DNA of 64,000 nt. Source: VRUE01 sp963703175 (GTDB lineage: Bacteria > Actinomycetota > Thermoleophilia > Solirubrobacterales > 70-9). This document shows positions 57,129 through 64,000 of this stretch, piece after piece. Location: positions 434,001 through 498,000 of the forward strand of contig OY969794.1 of assembly GCA_963703175.1 (NCBI GenBank), in the 5' to 3' direction. A program made the position numbers and the translations under genes. The notes under the pieces are model-generated. The model had not been told where the DNA came from, ran no database searches, and worked only from the letters and a program-made list of their open reading frames with translations. The stretch's first letter is position 1; each line of letters begins with the position of its first letter.

Positions 57129-57255
57129 TCAGGGAACGTAGATAATCGGGGCACCGATTCCCTGGGGACATGCCGATATTTCTTACTGCGACCTAGTTTC
57201 GCCTACCGCTCCCACCCAATAGTTGGCTTCGCTGGTCCGCGGGTAGTGTGCCTAC

Positions 57256-59223
57256 ATGGCGAACCGTTTGGCGCAGGAGACCAGCCCTTACCTGCTTCAG
57301 CACCGAGAGAACCCAGTCGACTGGTATCCGTGGGGAGAGGAGGCGCTTGCCAAGGCGCGCGAGCTCGACCGGCCGGTCCTGCTCTCGGTTGGCTACTCGG
57401 CCTGTCACTGGTGCCACGTGATGGAGCGGGAGTCCTTCGAGGACGCCGGGACCGCCGCCTACATGAACGAGCACTTCGTCAGCATCAAGGTCGACCGCGA
57501 GGAGCGGCCCGACGTCGACGCCCTCTACATGGAGGCGGTACAGGTAATGAGCGGCCACGGCGGCTGGCCGATGACGGTCTTCTGCGATCCCGACGGCGTA
57601 CCGTTCTACGGCGGCACCTACTTTCCACCCGACGAGGGACGCGGGATGCCGAGCTTCCGCATGGTGATGGAAGCGGTCCTCGACGCCTTCCAGAACCGCC
57701 GCGATGAGTTGCGCGAGCGCGCGCCCGGGACGCGGGCGCGGCTGGGGGCGATCGGCGCGGTCGAGCCCGCCGGCGAGGCGCCCGGCGCGGAACTGCTGGA
57801 GACGGCTGTGGAGACGCTCGAGCAAGGGGCCGACATGGAGCGCGGCGGCTTCGGCGGCGCACCAAAGTTCCCGCCGGCCTCGACCCTGGAGTTGCTGCTT
57901 GCCAACGGAGTCACCGAGCCGGTGGAGCGAACTCTCGACGCGATGATGGCTGGCGGCATCTATGACCAGCTTGGTGGCGGCTTTTCCCGCTACTCGGTCG
58001 ACGCGAGCTGGCTCGTCCCCCACTTCGAGAAGATGCTTTACGACAACGCGCTGCTGGCTCGCGCCTACCTGCATGGCTGGCAGGCGCTCGGCCACGAGCG
58101 CTACCGGCGAATCTGCGAGGAGACGCTCGACTGGGCGTTGCGCGAGATGCGCGGCCCTGAGTGCGGCTTCTACTCGGCTCTTGACGCCGACTCCGAGGGC
58201 GAGGAGGGCCGCTTCTACGTCTGGACGCCGGCGGAGATGCGCGCCGTGCTCGGCGAGGACGCCGATTCAATCGCGGCCTTCTACGGCGCCAGCGAGGCCG
58301 GCAACTTCGAGGGTCGCAGCGTCCTCCACCTGACCGGCGGCGTCGCCGCCTCCGAGCCCGACGGGCTCGCCGCCGCCCGCCGGGCGCTGTTTGAGGCGCG
58401 AAATGAGCGTGTACGTCCCGGGCTCGATGACAAGCGTCTCACCGCCTGGAATGCGCTGATGCTGGCGGCCTTGGCCGAGGCCGGCGCAGCGTTCGGACGC
58501 GAGGACTACCTCGAGGCGGCGCGCGGCTGCGCCGATTTCGTCCTCAACGACCTGCGCGACAGCGAGGGCCGCCTCCTGCGCACCTACAAGGACGGCGAGG
58601 GCCGCCTCAACGGCTACCTGGAGGACCACGCCTTTTTGATCGAAGCGCTGCTGACGCTGTATGAGGCCAGTTTCGAACCGCGCTGGTTCGAGGAGGCAAA
58701 GGCGCTCGCCGATACGACGATCGCCCGCTTCGGCGATCCCGAGCGCGGCGGCTTCTTCTCGACCTCCGACGACCACGAGGAGCTGATCGCGCGCCGCAAG
58801 GAGATCGGCGATCACCCAATCCCATCCGGCAATTCCGCCGCGGCGCTTAGCCTCCTGCGCCTCGAGGCGCTAACCAGCGAGCGACACTACGGAGAGCAGG
58901 CCGAGAGCGTGCTGCGCCTCTTCGCCAAAGCAGCGCCGCGGCAACCCGATGCCTTCGCCCACCTACTGCGGGCGTTCGACTTTCGGCTGGCGCCGACCAA
59001 AGAGGTAGCTCTGATCGGCGACGACACAGCCGCGCTGGCGGCTGTCGTCCGCGCCAGCTACCGCCCCCACCTGGTCCTCGCCGGCGGCCCTCCCGGCAGC
59101 ACCTCCCCGCCCCTGCTCGCGGATCGCCCGACGATGGACAGCAAGCCCACCGCTTACGTCTGCGAACACTTCACTTGCCAGGCGCCGGTGACCACTCCGA
59201 AACATCTGGCCGACCTACTCTGA
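57256..59223 (+). CDS. DUF255 thioredoxin-domain protein (YyaL/SSP411 type)
   Basis: A 655-residue protein. The N-terminal thioredoxin-like domain begins NRLAQETSPYLLQHRENPVD and has the CxxC in YSACHWCHVMERESFED, then VDREERPDVDALYMEAVQVM and GGWPMTVFCDPDGVPFYGGT. The rest is an alpha/alpha-barrel of the glycosidase/mannosidase type, as in bacterial YyaL and the animal SPATA20 proteins. Its biochemical role is not known. The next gene starts 4 nt after its stop, so it may be co-transcribed with the third MMPL gene. Confidence 0.92.
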   Translation: MANRLAQETSPYLLQHRENPVDWYPWGEEALAKARELDRPVLLSVGYSACHWCHVMERESFEDAGTAAYMNEHFVSIKVDREERPDVDALYMEAVQVMSGHGGWPMTVFCDPDGVPFYGGTYFPPDEGRGMPSFRMVMEAVLDAFQNRRDELRERAPGTRARLGAIGAVEPAGEAPGAELLETAVETLEQGADMERGGFGGAPKFPPASTLELLLANGVTEPVERTLDAMMAGGIYDQLGGGFSRYSVDASWLVPHFEKMLYDNALLARAYLHGWQALGHERYRRICEETLDWALREMRGPECGFYSALDADSEGEEGRFYVWTPAEMRAVLGEDADSIAAFYGASEAGNFEGRSVLHLTGGVAASEPDGLAAARRALFEARNERVRPGLDDKRLTAWNALMLAALAEAGAAFGREDYLEAARGCADFVLNDLRDSEGRLLRTYKDGEGRLNGYLEDHAFLIEALLTLYEASFEPRWFEEAKALADTTIARFGDPERGGFFSTSDDHEELIARRKEIGDHPIPSGNSAAALSLLRLEALTSERHYGEQAESVLRLFAKAAPRQPDAFAHLLRAFDFRLAPTKEVALIGDDTAALAAVVRASYRPHLVLAGGPPGSTSPPLLADRPTMDSKPTAYVCEHFTCQAPVTTPKHLADLL

Positions 59224-59227
59224 AAGG

Positions 59228-61726
59228 ATGACACCCGTGCGCGGTTCGATGTTCACCTTCGCCGCCGGTCGCCGAGCCAAGTGGGTCGTCTTCGCGATCT
59301 GGTTCCTGGTGATCTTCATCGCCGCCGGGCCCGCCAACCTTCCCGGCAAGTTCGAAGACGCCGAAAGCAACGAGGCGACCTCCTACCTGCCCGGCTCGGC
59401 TGAATCGACCAAGGCGCTGAACGCGACCGAGTCGCTGCAGAACGGCGAAATCGCTCCCGCCGTAATCATCTACCGGCGCGAGTCCGGCCTCACCCCTGCC
59501 GACCATCGCACGATCGTCGAAGACGTCGGCAAGATGACCGCCAAGCGCTTCCCCGGCGTCGTCGCCGATGGGGAAACGGCAGCCGCCGGTGGCAAACGAC
59601 CCGACTCCGAGGAAGCGGCGGCCGCGCCGAAGAACCTGCCGCCGGGATGCGCCGGACCAACCCAGACGATCCCCGGCCAGCCCGCCAACTACGCGCCCTT
59701 CGTCGGACCCGTCTGCTCGCCTGACGGCAAGGCGGCGATCGTCACCGCCTATCTCAAACCCGAAGGCGAGGGCGATCTGATCGTCGACCCGGTCAAGTTC
59801 TGGCGCGATGAAATCTCCGACCCGGGGGGCGGGCTCGAGGTGAAGATCACCGGTGGCGCCGGCTTCTCCGCCGACGCGATCGAAGTCTTCGAAGGCATCA
59901 ACGGGACCCTGCTGCTGGCCGCGCTCAGCCTGGTGATCTTCCTCCTGATCGTCATCTACCGCTCGCCGATGTTCTTCTTCATCCCACTGGTCGCGGTGGT
60001 GTTCGCCGAGATCCTCTCGCGCTCGATCGGCTACGGGGTCTCCGAGCTGGGGGTGACGATCAACGGCCAGTCGAGCTCGATCATGTCGGTGCTTGTGTTG
60101 GGTGCGGGCACCGACTACGCGCTGCTGCTCGTCGCCCGCTACCGCGAGGAGCTGCATCGCACGGTCGACAAGCATGAGGCGATGCGCACTGCACTCGCCT
60201 CGGCTGGGCCGGCGATCTTCGCCTCGGCCGCGACCGTGATCGCGGCGCTGCTCTGCCTGACGATCGCCAAGGTCAACGGCACCTCGGGCCTGGGCCCGAT
60301 CGCCGCGATCGGTATCGCCTGTGCGGCGCTCTCGATGCTGACCCTGCTGCCGGCGCTGCTGACGATCTTCGGTCGCCGCGCCTTCTGGCCCTTCGTGCCG
60401 CACACGCCGGAGACCGCGCCGGACGGCGGCCAGGTCTCCGACCGGGCGCGGCGCCGGATCGTCGATGGCTCGGCTTTCGGCGCGCTGGCTCGGGTTATCG
60501 CCTCCTCACTGCTCGTACTCGTGCTGCTGCCGCTGGTCCTGCTCAACTGGCTACTGAGACTGATCAGCCGCCGCCACATCCCGTCGCTGATCGTCGGCCC
60601 TCTCGACAGGGCGATCTTCACTCCTTACGAGGTACGCCGCCACGACCTCGAGCACGCCGCCGACGCGACTCATGGCTTCTGGGCGCGGGTCGGCGAGCGC
60701 GTCGCCGTCTCGCCCCGGCGGGTTATCACCGGCTCTGTCGCCCTTCTCCTCGTCTTCTGCTGCGGCTTCGCCTTCTTCTCGACCGACCTGACCAGCGAAG
60801 ACAGCTACCGCACCGAAGTCGAATCGGTCGAAGGACAGCATCTGCTCGACCGGAGCTTCCCCTCGGGTGCCACCGCGCTCACCGATATCGTCGTCGCCGA
60901 TCGCGCCGACGTGCCGGCCGTCCGGCGCGCAGTCGCCGGAGTAGAAGACGTCGAGGCAGTCTCCGGCCCAGTCAGCGAGGGACCGTCGGGGACCCTGATC
61001 CAGGCGACGCTGGAAATCAGCCCCTACTCGACCGAGGCCTTTGACCTGGTCGAACCGATCCGCGAGGCGGCGCACCAAGTGGCCCCCAGCACCCTGGTCG
61101 GCGGCCCGACCGCGGTCGAATTCGACGTCCGCGACGCGGCCGGCTGGGACTCGATCGTGATCCCGCCAATCATCCTCGTCGTCGTGCTGCTGATCCTGAT
61201 CGGCCTGCTGCGTGCGGTGGTCGCGCCGCTGATCCTGATCGGCACGGTGATCCTCAGCTTCCTCGCCGCACTCGGCGTCGGCTACTTCTTCTTCGACCTC
61301 GTCTTCGGCTTCCCGGGCTCGGACCCCTCGTTACCGCTCTTCGCCTTCGTCTTCCTGGTCGCGCTGGGGGTCGACTACAACATCTTCCTCATCGCCCGCG
61401 CCCGCGAGGAGACGATCCAGCACGGCTCCAGGCAGGGAATCTTGCGCGCCCTCGCAGTCACCGGCGCGGTAATCACCAGTGCCGGCATCGTCCTCGCCGG
61501 CACCTTCTCGGTGCTCGCCGTCCTCCCCCTCACCTTCCTCACCGAGCTCGGCTTCGTGGTCGCCTTCGGCGTCCTCCTCGACACCTTCCTGGTCCGCAGC
61601 ATCCTCGTCCCAGCTCTAGCCCTAAGCACCGGCGACAACTTCTGGTGGCCGTCGGCGCTCTCGCACCCCGACGGCGGAGGGCCCGCTAAAGAACGGGAAG
61701 GAAGTTCTCTATCTCGTACGGCGTGA
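59228..61726 (+). CDS. MMPL/RND-family transporter, long form
   Basis: An 832-residue MMPL transporter, about 110 residues longer than the other two in the window. The first membrane block has VLGAGTDYALLLVARYREEL and the second VFLVALGVDYNIFLIARARE, with the coupling Asp residues. A 60-residue cytoplasmic insertion sits in the middle (RLISRRHIPSLIVGPLDR). N-terminal residues are MTPVRGSMFTFAAGRRAKWV; GTG 59237 is an alternative start with AAAGGA well placed. Its end runs 41 nt into the glnA end, tail to tail. Confidence 0.9.
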   Translation: MTPVRGSMFTFAAGRRAKWVVFAIWFLVIFIAAGPANLPGKFEDAESNEATSYLPGSAESTKALNATESLQNGEIAPAVIIYRRESGLTPADHRTIVEDVGKMTAKRFPGVVADGETAAAGGKRPDSEEAAAAPKNLPPGCAGPTQTIPGQPANYAPFVGPVCSPDGKAAIVTAYLKPEGEGDLIVDPVKFWRDEISDPGGGLEVKITGGAGFSADAIEVFEGINGTLLLAALSLVIFLLIVIYRSPMFFFIPLVAVVFAEILSRSIGYGVSELGVTINGQSSSIMSVLVLGAGTDYALLLVARYREELHRTVDKHEAMRTALASAGPAIFASAATVIAALLCLTIAKVNGTSGLGPIAAIGIACAALSMLTLLPALLTIFGRRAFWPFVPHTPETAPDGGQVSDRARRRIVDGSAFGALARVIASSLLVLVLLPLVLLNWLLRLISRRHIPSLIVGPLDRAIFTPYEVRRHDLEHAADATHGFWARVGERVAVSPRRVITGSVALLLVFCCGFAFFSTDLTSEDSYRTEVESVEGQHLLDRSFPSGATALTDIVVADRADVPAVRRAVAGVEDVEAVSGPVSEGPSGTLIQATLEISPYSTEAFDLVEPIREAAHQVAPSTLVGGPTAVEFDVRDAAGWDSIVIPPIILVVVLLILIGLLRAVVAPLILIGTVILSFLAALGVGYFFFDLVFGFPGSDPSLPLFAFVFLVALGVDYNIFLIARAREETIQHGSRQGILRALAVTGAVITSAGIVLAGTFSVLAVLPLTFLTELGFVVAFGVLLDTFLVRSILVPALALSTGDNFWWPSALSHPDGGGPAKEREGSSLSRTA

Positions 61727-63038
61727 CCTGGACCCGGTAATCGTCCCATTCCTGGCGCTTAATCTCGACGAAGCGGCGGAAGGTGTGCTCGCCCAAGGTG
61801 CGCAGCACCAGCTCGGAGTCGGCGGCGATGTCGATCGCTTCGCCGAGCGTCTCCGGTAGTTGCTCGATACCTCGCTGGGAGCGCTCCTCGGGTGAGAGGT
61901 GGTAGAGGTTCTGCTCCATCGGCTCGGGTAGCTCGTATCCCTTCTCGATCCCCTCCAGCCCCGCTTGCAGCATGCCGGCGAAGCAGAGGTAGGGGTTGGC
62001 GGCCGGATCGGGACAGCGCAGCTCGGCCCGCGTCGCCGCCTCCTTGCCGGGGTGGTAGAGCGGCACCCGGATCAAGGCGGAGCGGTTGCGGCGCGACCAG
62101 GCCAGGTAGACCGGCGCCTCGAAGCCGGGGACGAGCCGCTTGTAGGAGTTGACCCACTGGGCGAAGAGCGGCGATATCTCACGGGCGTGGCGCAGCTGGC
62201 CGGCGATGAAGGCCTTCGCCGTCGCCGATAGAAAGTACGGGTCATCGGCGTCAAAGAAGGCGTTTTTGCCGTCTTTGGCCAGTGACTGGTGGACGTGCAT
62301 GCCGGAGCCGTTCTCGCCGAACAGCGGCTTCGGCATGAAGGTCGCATGCCAGCCGTATTTCATCGCGTACTCCTTGACGACGATGCGGTAGGTCATGCAG
62401 TCATCCGCCATTTGCAGCGCGTCCTTGTAGCGCATGTCGACCTCGTGCTGGGAGGGGCCGACCTCGTGGTGGGCGTACTCGACGTGGATGCCCATCTTCT
62501 CCAACGCCAGGATCGTCTCGCGGCGCACGTCGGAGCCAGCGTCAAGCGTGGTCAGGTCGAAGTAGCCGCCCTCGTCGAGCACCTCCGGCACGCCGCTCTC
62601 CGGTTTTGCCGAGCGGAAATAGAAGTACTCGAGCTCGGGGCCGATGTTGTAGGTGTCAAAGCCCATCTCCTCGGCGCGTTTAAGCGCCCGGCGCATGATC
62701 CAGCGCGGATCGCCCTCGTAGGGGTCGCCGCCGGGCACGCGGACGTCGCAGAACATGCGCGCAACCGCGTTCTCCTCCTCGGGGCGCCAGGGAATGATCG
62801 CGAAGGTCGACGGGTCAGGCATGGCGATCATGTCCGACTCCTCGATCGGGTTAAAACCGGTGATCGAGGAGCCGTCGAAACCCATACCGCCCTCGAGCGC
62901 GTCCTCGAGCTCTGCCGCGTTGATCGAGAAGCTCTTCAGCTGACCGAGCACGTCGGTGAACCAGAGGCGGATGAAGCGAACGTTGCGCTCCTTGACGATC
63001 TCGGCTACATCGGCGGCACTCGTTGGCTGGTCTGCCAT
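61686..63038 (-). CDS. glnA: Glutamine synthetase, type I
   Basis: A 450-residue GSI that makes glutamine from glutamate and ammonia with ATP. Marks are FIRLWFTDVLGQLKSF, EGGMGFDGSSITGFNPIEES, VEYAHHEVGPSQHEVDMRYK, FMPKPLFGENGSGMHVHQSL, RCPDPAANPYLCFAGML and the C-terminal WDDYRVQVTPYEIENFLPVL. The size and end resemble the GSI-alpha type (Bacillus-like) rather than the longer adenylylated GSI-beta. The start at 63038 has AAGGAG 9 nt before it. Its 5' region is shared with the AhpD-like gene. Confidence 0.95.
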   Translation of the reverse strand: MADQPTSAADVAEIVKERNVRFIRLWFTDVLGQLKSFSINAAELEDALEGGMGFDGSSITGFNPIEESDMIAMPDPSTFAIIPWRPEEENAVARMFCDVRVPGGDPYEGDPRWIMRRALKRAEEMGFDTYNIGPELEYFYFRSAKPESGVPEVLDEGGYFDLTTLDAGSDVRRETILALEKMGIHVEYAHHEVGPSQHEVDMRYKDALQMADDCMTYRIVVKEYAMKYGWHATFMPKPLFGENGSGMHVHQSLAKDGKNAFFDADDPYFLSATAKAFIAGQLRHAREISPLFAQWVNSYKRLVPGFEAPVYLAWSRRNRSALIRVPLYHPGKEAATRAELRCPDPAANPYLCFAGMLQAGLEGIEKGYELPEPMEQNLYHLSPEERSQRGIEQLPETLGEAIDIAADSELVLRTLGEHTFRRFVEIKRQEWDDYRVQVTPYEIENFLPVL

Positions 63039-63172
63039 TCCCCGGTCTCCTTCGTGGCTGTTCGGCGAGTCGGGCAAAGATAGGCGAAGTGAACCGACGA
63101 GGTGCAAAACGTCGTATTGCGGGTATGTGACGTTCGCCGCGTAAGGGTTGCGAGGGCGTCCGAGTCTCGGTA

Positions 63173-63193
63173 TAACTTACTTCTCGTAAGTTA
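63173..63193. promoter_or_regulatory. Perfect inverted repeat between glnA and the AhpD-like gene
   Basis: TAACTTAC and GTAAGTTA flank TTCTC. It lies 75 nt before the start at 63268 and 135 nt before glnA in a 229-bp AT-rich gap that also has repeated TAAAG(TAAAG) motifs. The arms are typical for a dimeric repressor such as an Rrf2-, TetR- or MarR-type protein. Confidence 0.6.
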
Positions 63194-63267
63194 ATGGCTT
63201 AAAGTAAAGTAAAGGCCACATAAAGGCTCTGCCAAGCGAAATTCGCCACATCTGAGCCAAAGGCGGG

Positions 63268-63840
63268 ATGCAAATGACGGTAAAAACGGCAGTAAGTAGA
63301 TTTCAGATTCACGACGAGTTGACGGCTCCCGACGAGAGTGCTCCCCTGATCAAGAGCATCCAGGCGGGCGGCGGCGCGGTAACCAAGTTCGTCGGCGTCC
63401 TCGCTGGCGCACCGGCCGTGCTGCGCGCCTATACCCGGATGCGCTCCGAGCTGCGCGGCGGCGTCCTGCCGCAAGCGACGCGCGAGCGGATCGCCCTGGC
63501 GGTCGCCGAGTACCGACACGACACCTACAGCACCGCCCAGCATGCGAAGTCGGCGCGCCGTGCCGGCCTCGGCCTCGACGAGGTCTCGCGGGCCCGTAGC
63601 TTCGACTCCGGTGACGCCAAAGAGGCGGCGCTGCTCGTGTTCCTCAAGGCGACGCTCGAAGCCGACGCTCCTCCTCCCCACCACCTGCATGAGGAGGCGC
63701 GGGAAATCGGCTGGAGCGACGAGGAGATCCTCGAGGCGGTCGCGCATCTAGCGCTGAATGAGTTCCAGAGCTTGATCGCGAGCGCAGCTGCGTTGCCCAA
63801 AGACCAGGCAACGCCCGAAGTACTTCCCTCAGCGGCCTAA
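63268..63840 (+). CDS. AhpD-like (carboxymuconolactone decarboxylase) family protein lacking CxxC
   Basis: A 190-residue all-helical protein of the CMD/AhpD fold. The conserved helix block is ATRERIALAVAEYRHDTYST then AQHAKSARRAGLGLDEVSRA. The position where AhpD has CxxC-x3-H holds Y-S-T-A-Q-H, so only the Glu and His remain. A redox role like AhpD is therefore not supported; a lactone- or substrate-binding role is possible. A plausible ribosome-binding site (AAAGGCGGG) precedes the ATG. The palindrome upstream suggests dedicated regulation. It ends at a strong hairpin. Confidence 0.82.
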   Translation: MQMTVKTAVSRFQIHDELTAPDESAPLIKSIQAGGGAVTKFVGVLAGAPAVLRAYTRMRSELRGGVLPQATRERIALAVAEYRHDTYSTAQHAKSARRAGLGLDEVSRARSFDSGDAKEAALLVFLKATLEADAPPPHHLHEEAREIGWSDEEILEAVAHLALNEFQSLIASAAALPKDQATPEVLPSAA

Positions 63841-63851
63841 GCCGCTGAGGG
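63826..63851. terminator. Bidirectional terminator, 11-bp perfect stem
   Basis: CCCTCAGCGGC and GCCGCTGAGGG with a CTAA loop. It overlaps the stop codon of the AhpD-like gene and lies 1 nt from the stop of the partial minus-strand gene at 63853, so it serves both. Confidence 0.85.
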
Positions 63852-63852
63852 C

Positions 63853-64000
63853 TCAGTTCTCGACTACCGTCGCGGTGTAGAGCAGGCGGGCGGTTGAGTA
63901 GCGGCAGCCGTAGGTTGCTCGGGTGCCTACCTTGAGCTGAGGTTGGCCCTGGCGGACGTCGGTGGTATTGGTGCATTTGCCTTCTTCGCGGCTGGCGCGC
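63853..64000 (-). CDS. C-terminal end of a possible secreted Cys-containing protein (5' cut by window)
   Basis: The minus strand is open from the window edge to a TGA at 63853-63855. The visible 48 residues include EGKCTNTTDVRQG, VGTRATYGCRYSTARLLY and the end TATVVEN: beta-type, with two cysteines that could pair. The frame is preferred over the competing frame (63644-63976) because it stops just at the terminator hairpin and has a more protein-like composition. No family can be given from this fragment. Confidence 0.55.
   Translation of the reverse strand, partial: RASREEGKCTNTTDVRQGQPQLKVGTRATYGCRYSTARLLYTATVVEN

Noticed and set aside
57129..57255. AATCGG-GGCA-CCGATT hairpin upstream of the DUF255 gene as a riboswitch
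   Set aside because: The stem is short and no known riboswitch core could be found around it.

Overview
The window looks like chromosomal DNA of a high-GC actinobacterium. Many genes start with GTG or TTG, neighbouring genes often overlap by 4 nt, and there is a GTP-type PEP carboxykinase, a DUF4333 lipoprotein, three MMPL transporters and a mycobacterial-style fadA2-fabG4-htdX set. I infer class Thermoleophilia (Solirubrobacterales) from the overall look; no rRNA is present to confirm it. I found no tRNA, rRNA or CRISPR array. Both window ends cut a minus-strand gene, and no gene-free stretch exceeds 300 bases.

Layout. (a) 1-16.2 kb is a surface-polysaccharide region. The minus strand carries wecB, a Gfo/Idh/MocA oxidoreductase, a GT2 glycosyltransferase, an FAD oxidoreductase, an MFS transporter, a beta-propeller protein, an acyltransferase, an epimerase, an rmlD-like reductase and two tandem beta-helix proteins. 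rmlC faces the other way. A divergent pair, a sugar-phosphate transferase and a second Gfo/Idh/MocA protein, leaves from the wecB promoter region. (b) 16.3-21 kb holds an ECF-like sigma factor between two paralogous ribbon-helix-helix-like genes, a membrane-anchored protein, and a secreted collagen-like protein with about 138 Gly-X-Y triplets. (c) 21-28 kb is central and lipid metabolism: acyl-CoA dehydrogenase with an SCP2-like partner, a CAP-domain protein, a citrate-lyase-family enzyme, a methyltransferase, PEP carboxykinase and DUF4333. (d) 28-33.5 kb returns to polysaccharide: O-antigen ligase-like protein, Gly-rich surface protein, glycoside hydrolase and a nucleotide-sugar dehydrogenase. 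(e) 33.5-38.9 kb holds pabAB and pabC (folate) and sucC-sucD with a small ferredoxin.

(f) 38,886-42,416 is a 3.5-kb transposon that I could delimit from sequence. It has 26-bp imperfect terminal inverted repeats flanked by an 8-bp target duplication (ACGAAGCT), an IS1595/ISXO2-type transposase, a small helix-turn-helix protein whose start overlaps the transposase stop, and cargo: a protein with a HEPN-like R-x4-H motif, two small convergent overlapping genes and a two-gene regulator operon. It separates the ferredoxin gene from an MMPL gene that would otherwise lie about 43 nt downstream. This is the most novel-looking unit in the window.

(g) 42.4-63 kb is lipid-centred: MMPL, then thiolase-FabG4-MaoC-two acyl-CoA dehydrogenases from a promoter embedded in an inverted repeat, a HxlR regulator facing a second MMPL with an inverted-repeat operator between them, an acyl-CoA ligase, a GGDEF-EAL protein, a DUF255 thioredoxin-fold protein, a third MMPL and glutamine synthetase. 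(h) The end carries an AhpD-like protein lacking the redox cysteines and the tail of a probable secreted protein.

All functional calls rest on reading motifs in translated sequence; no database search was run.
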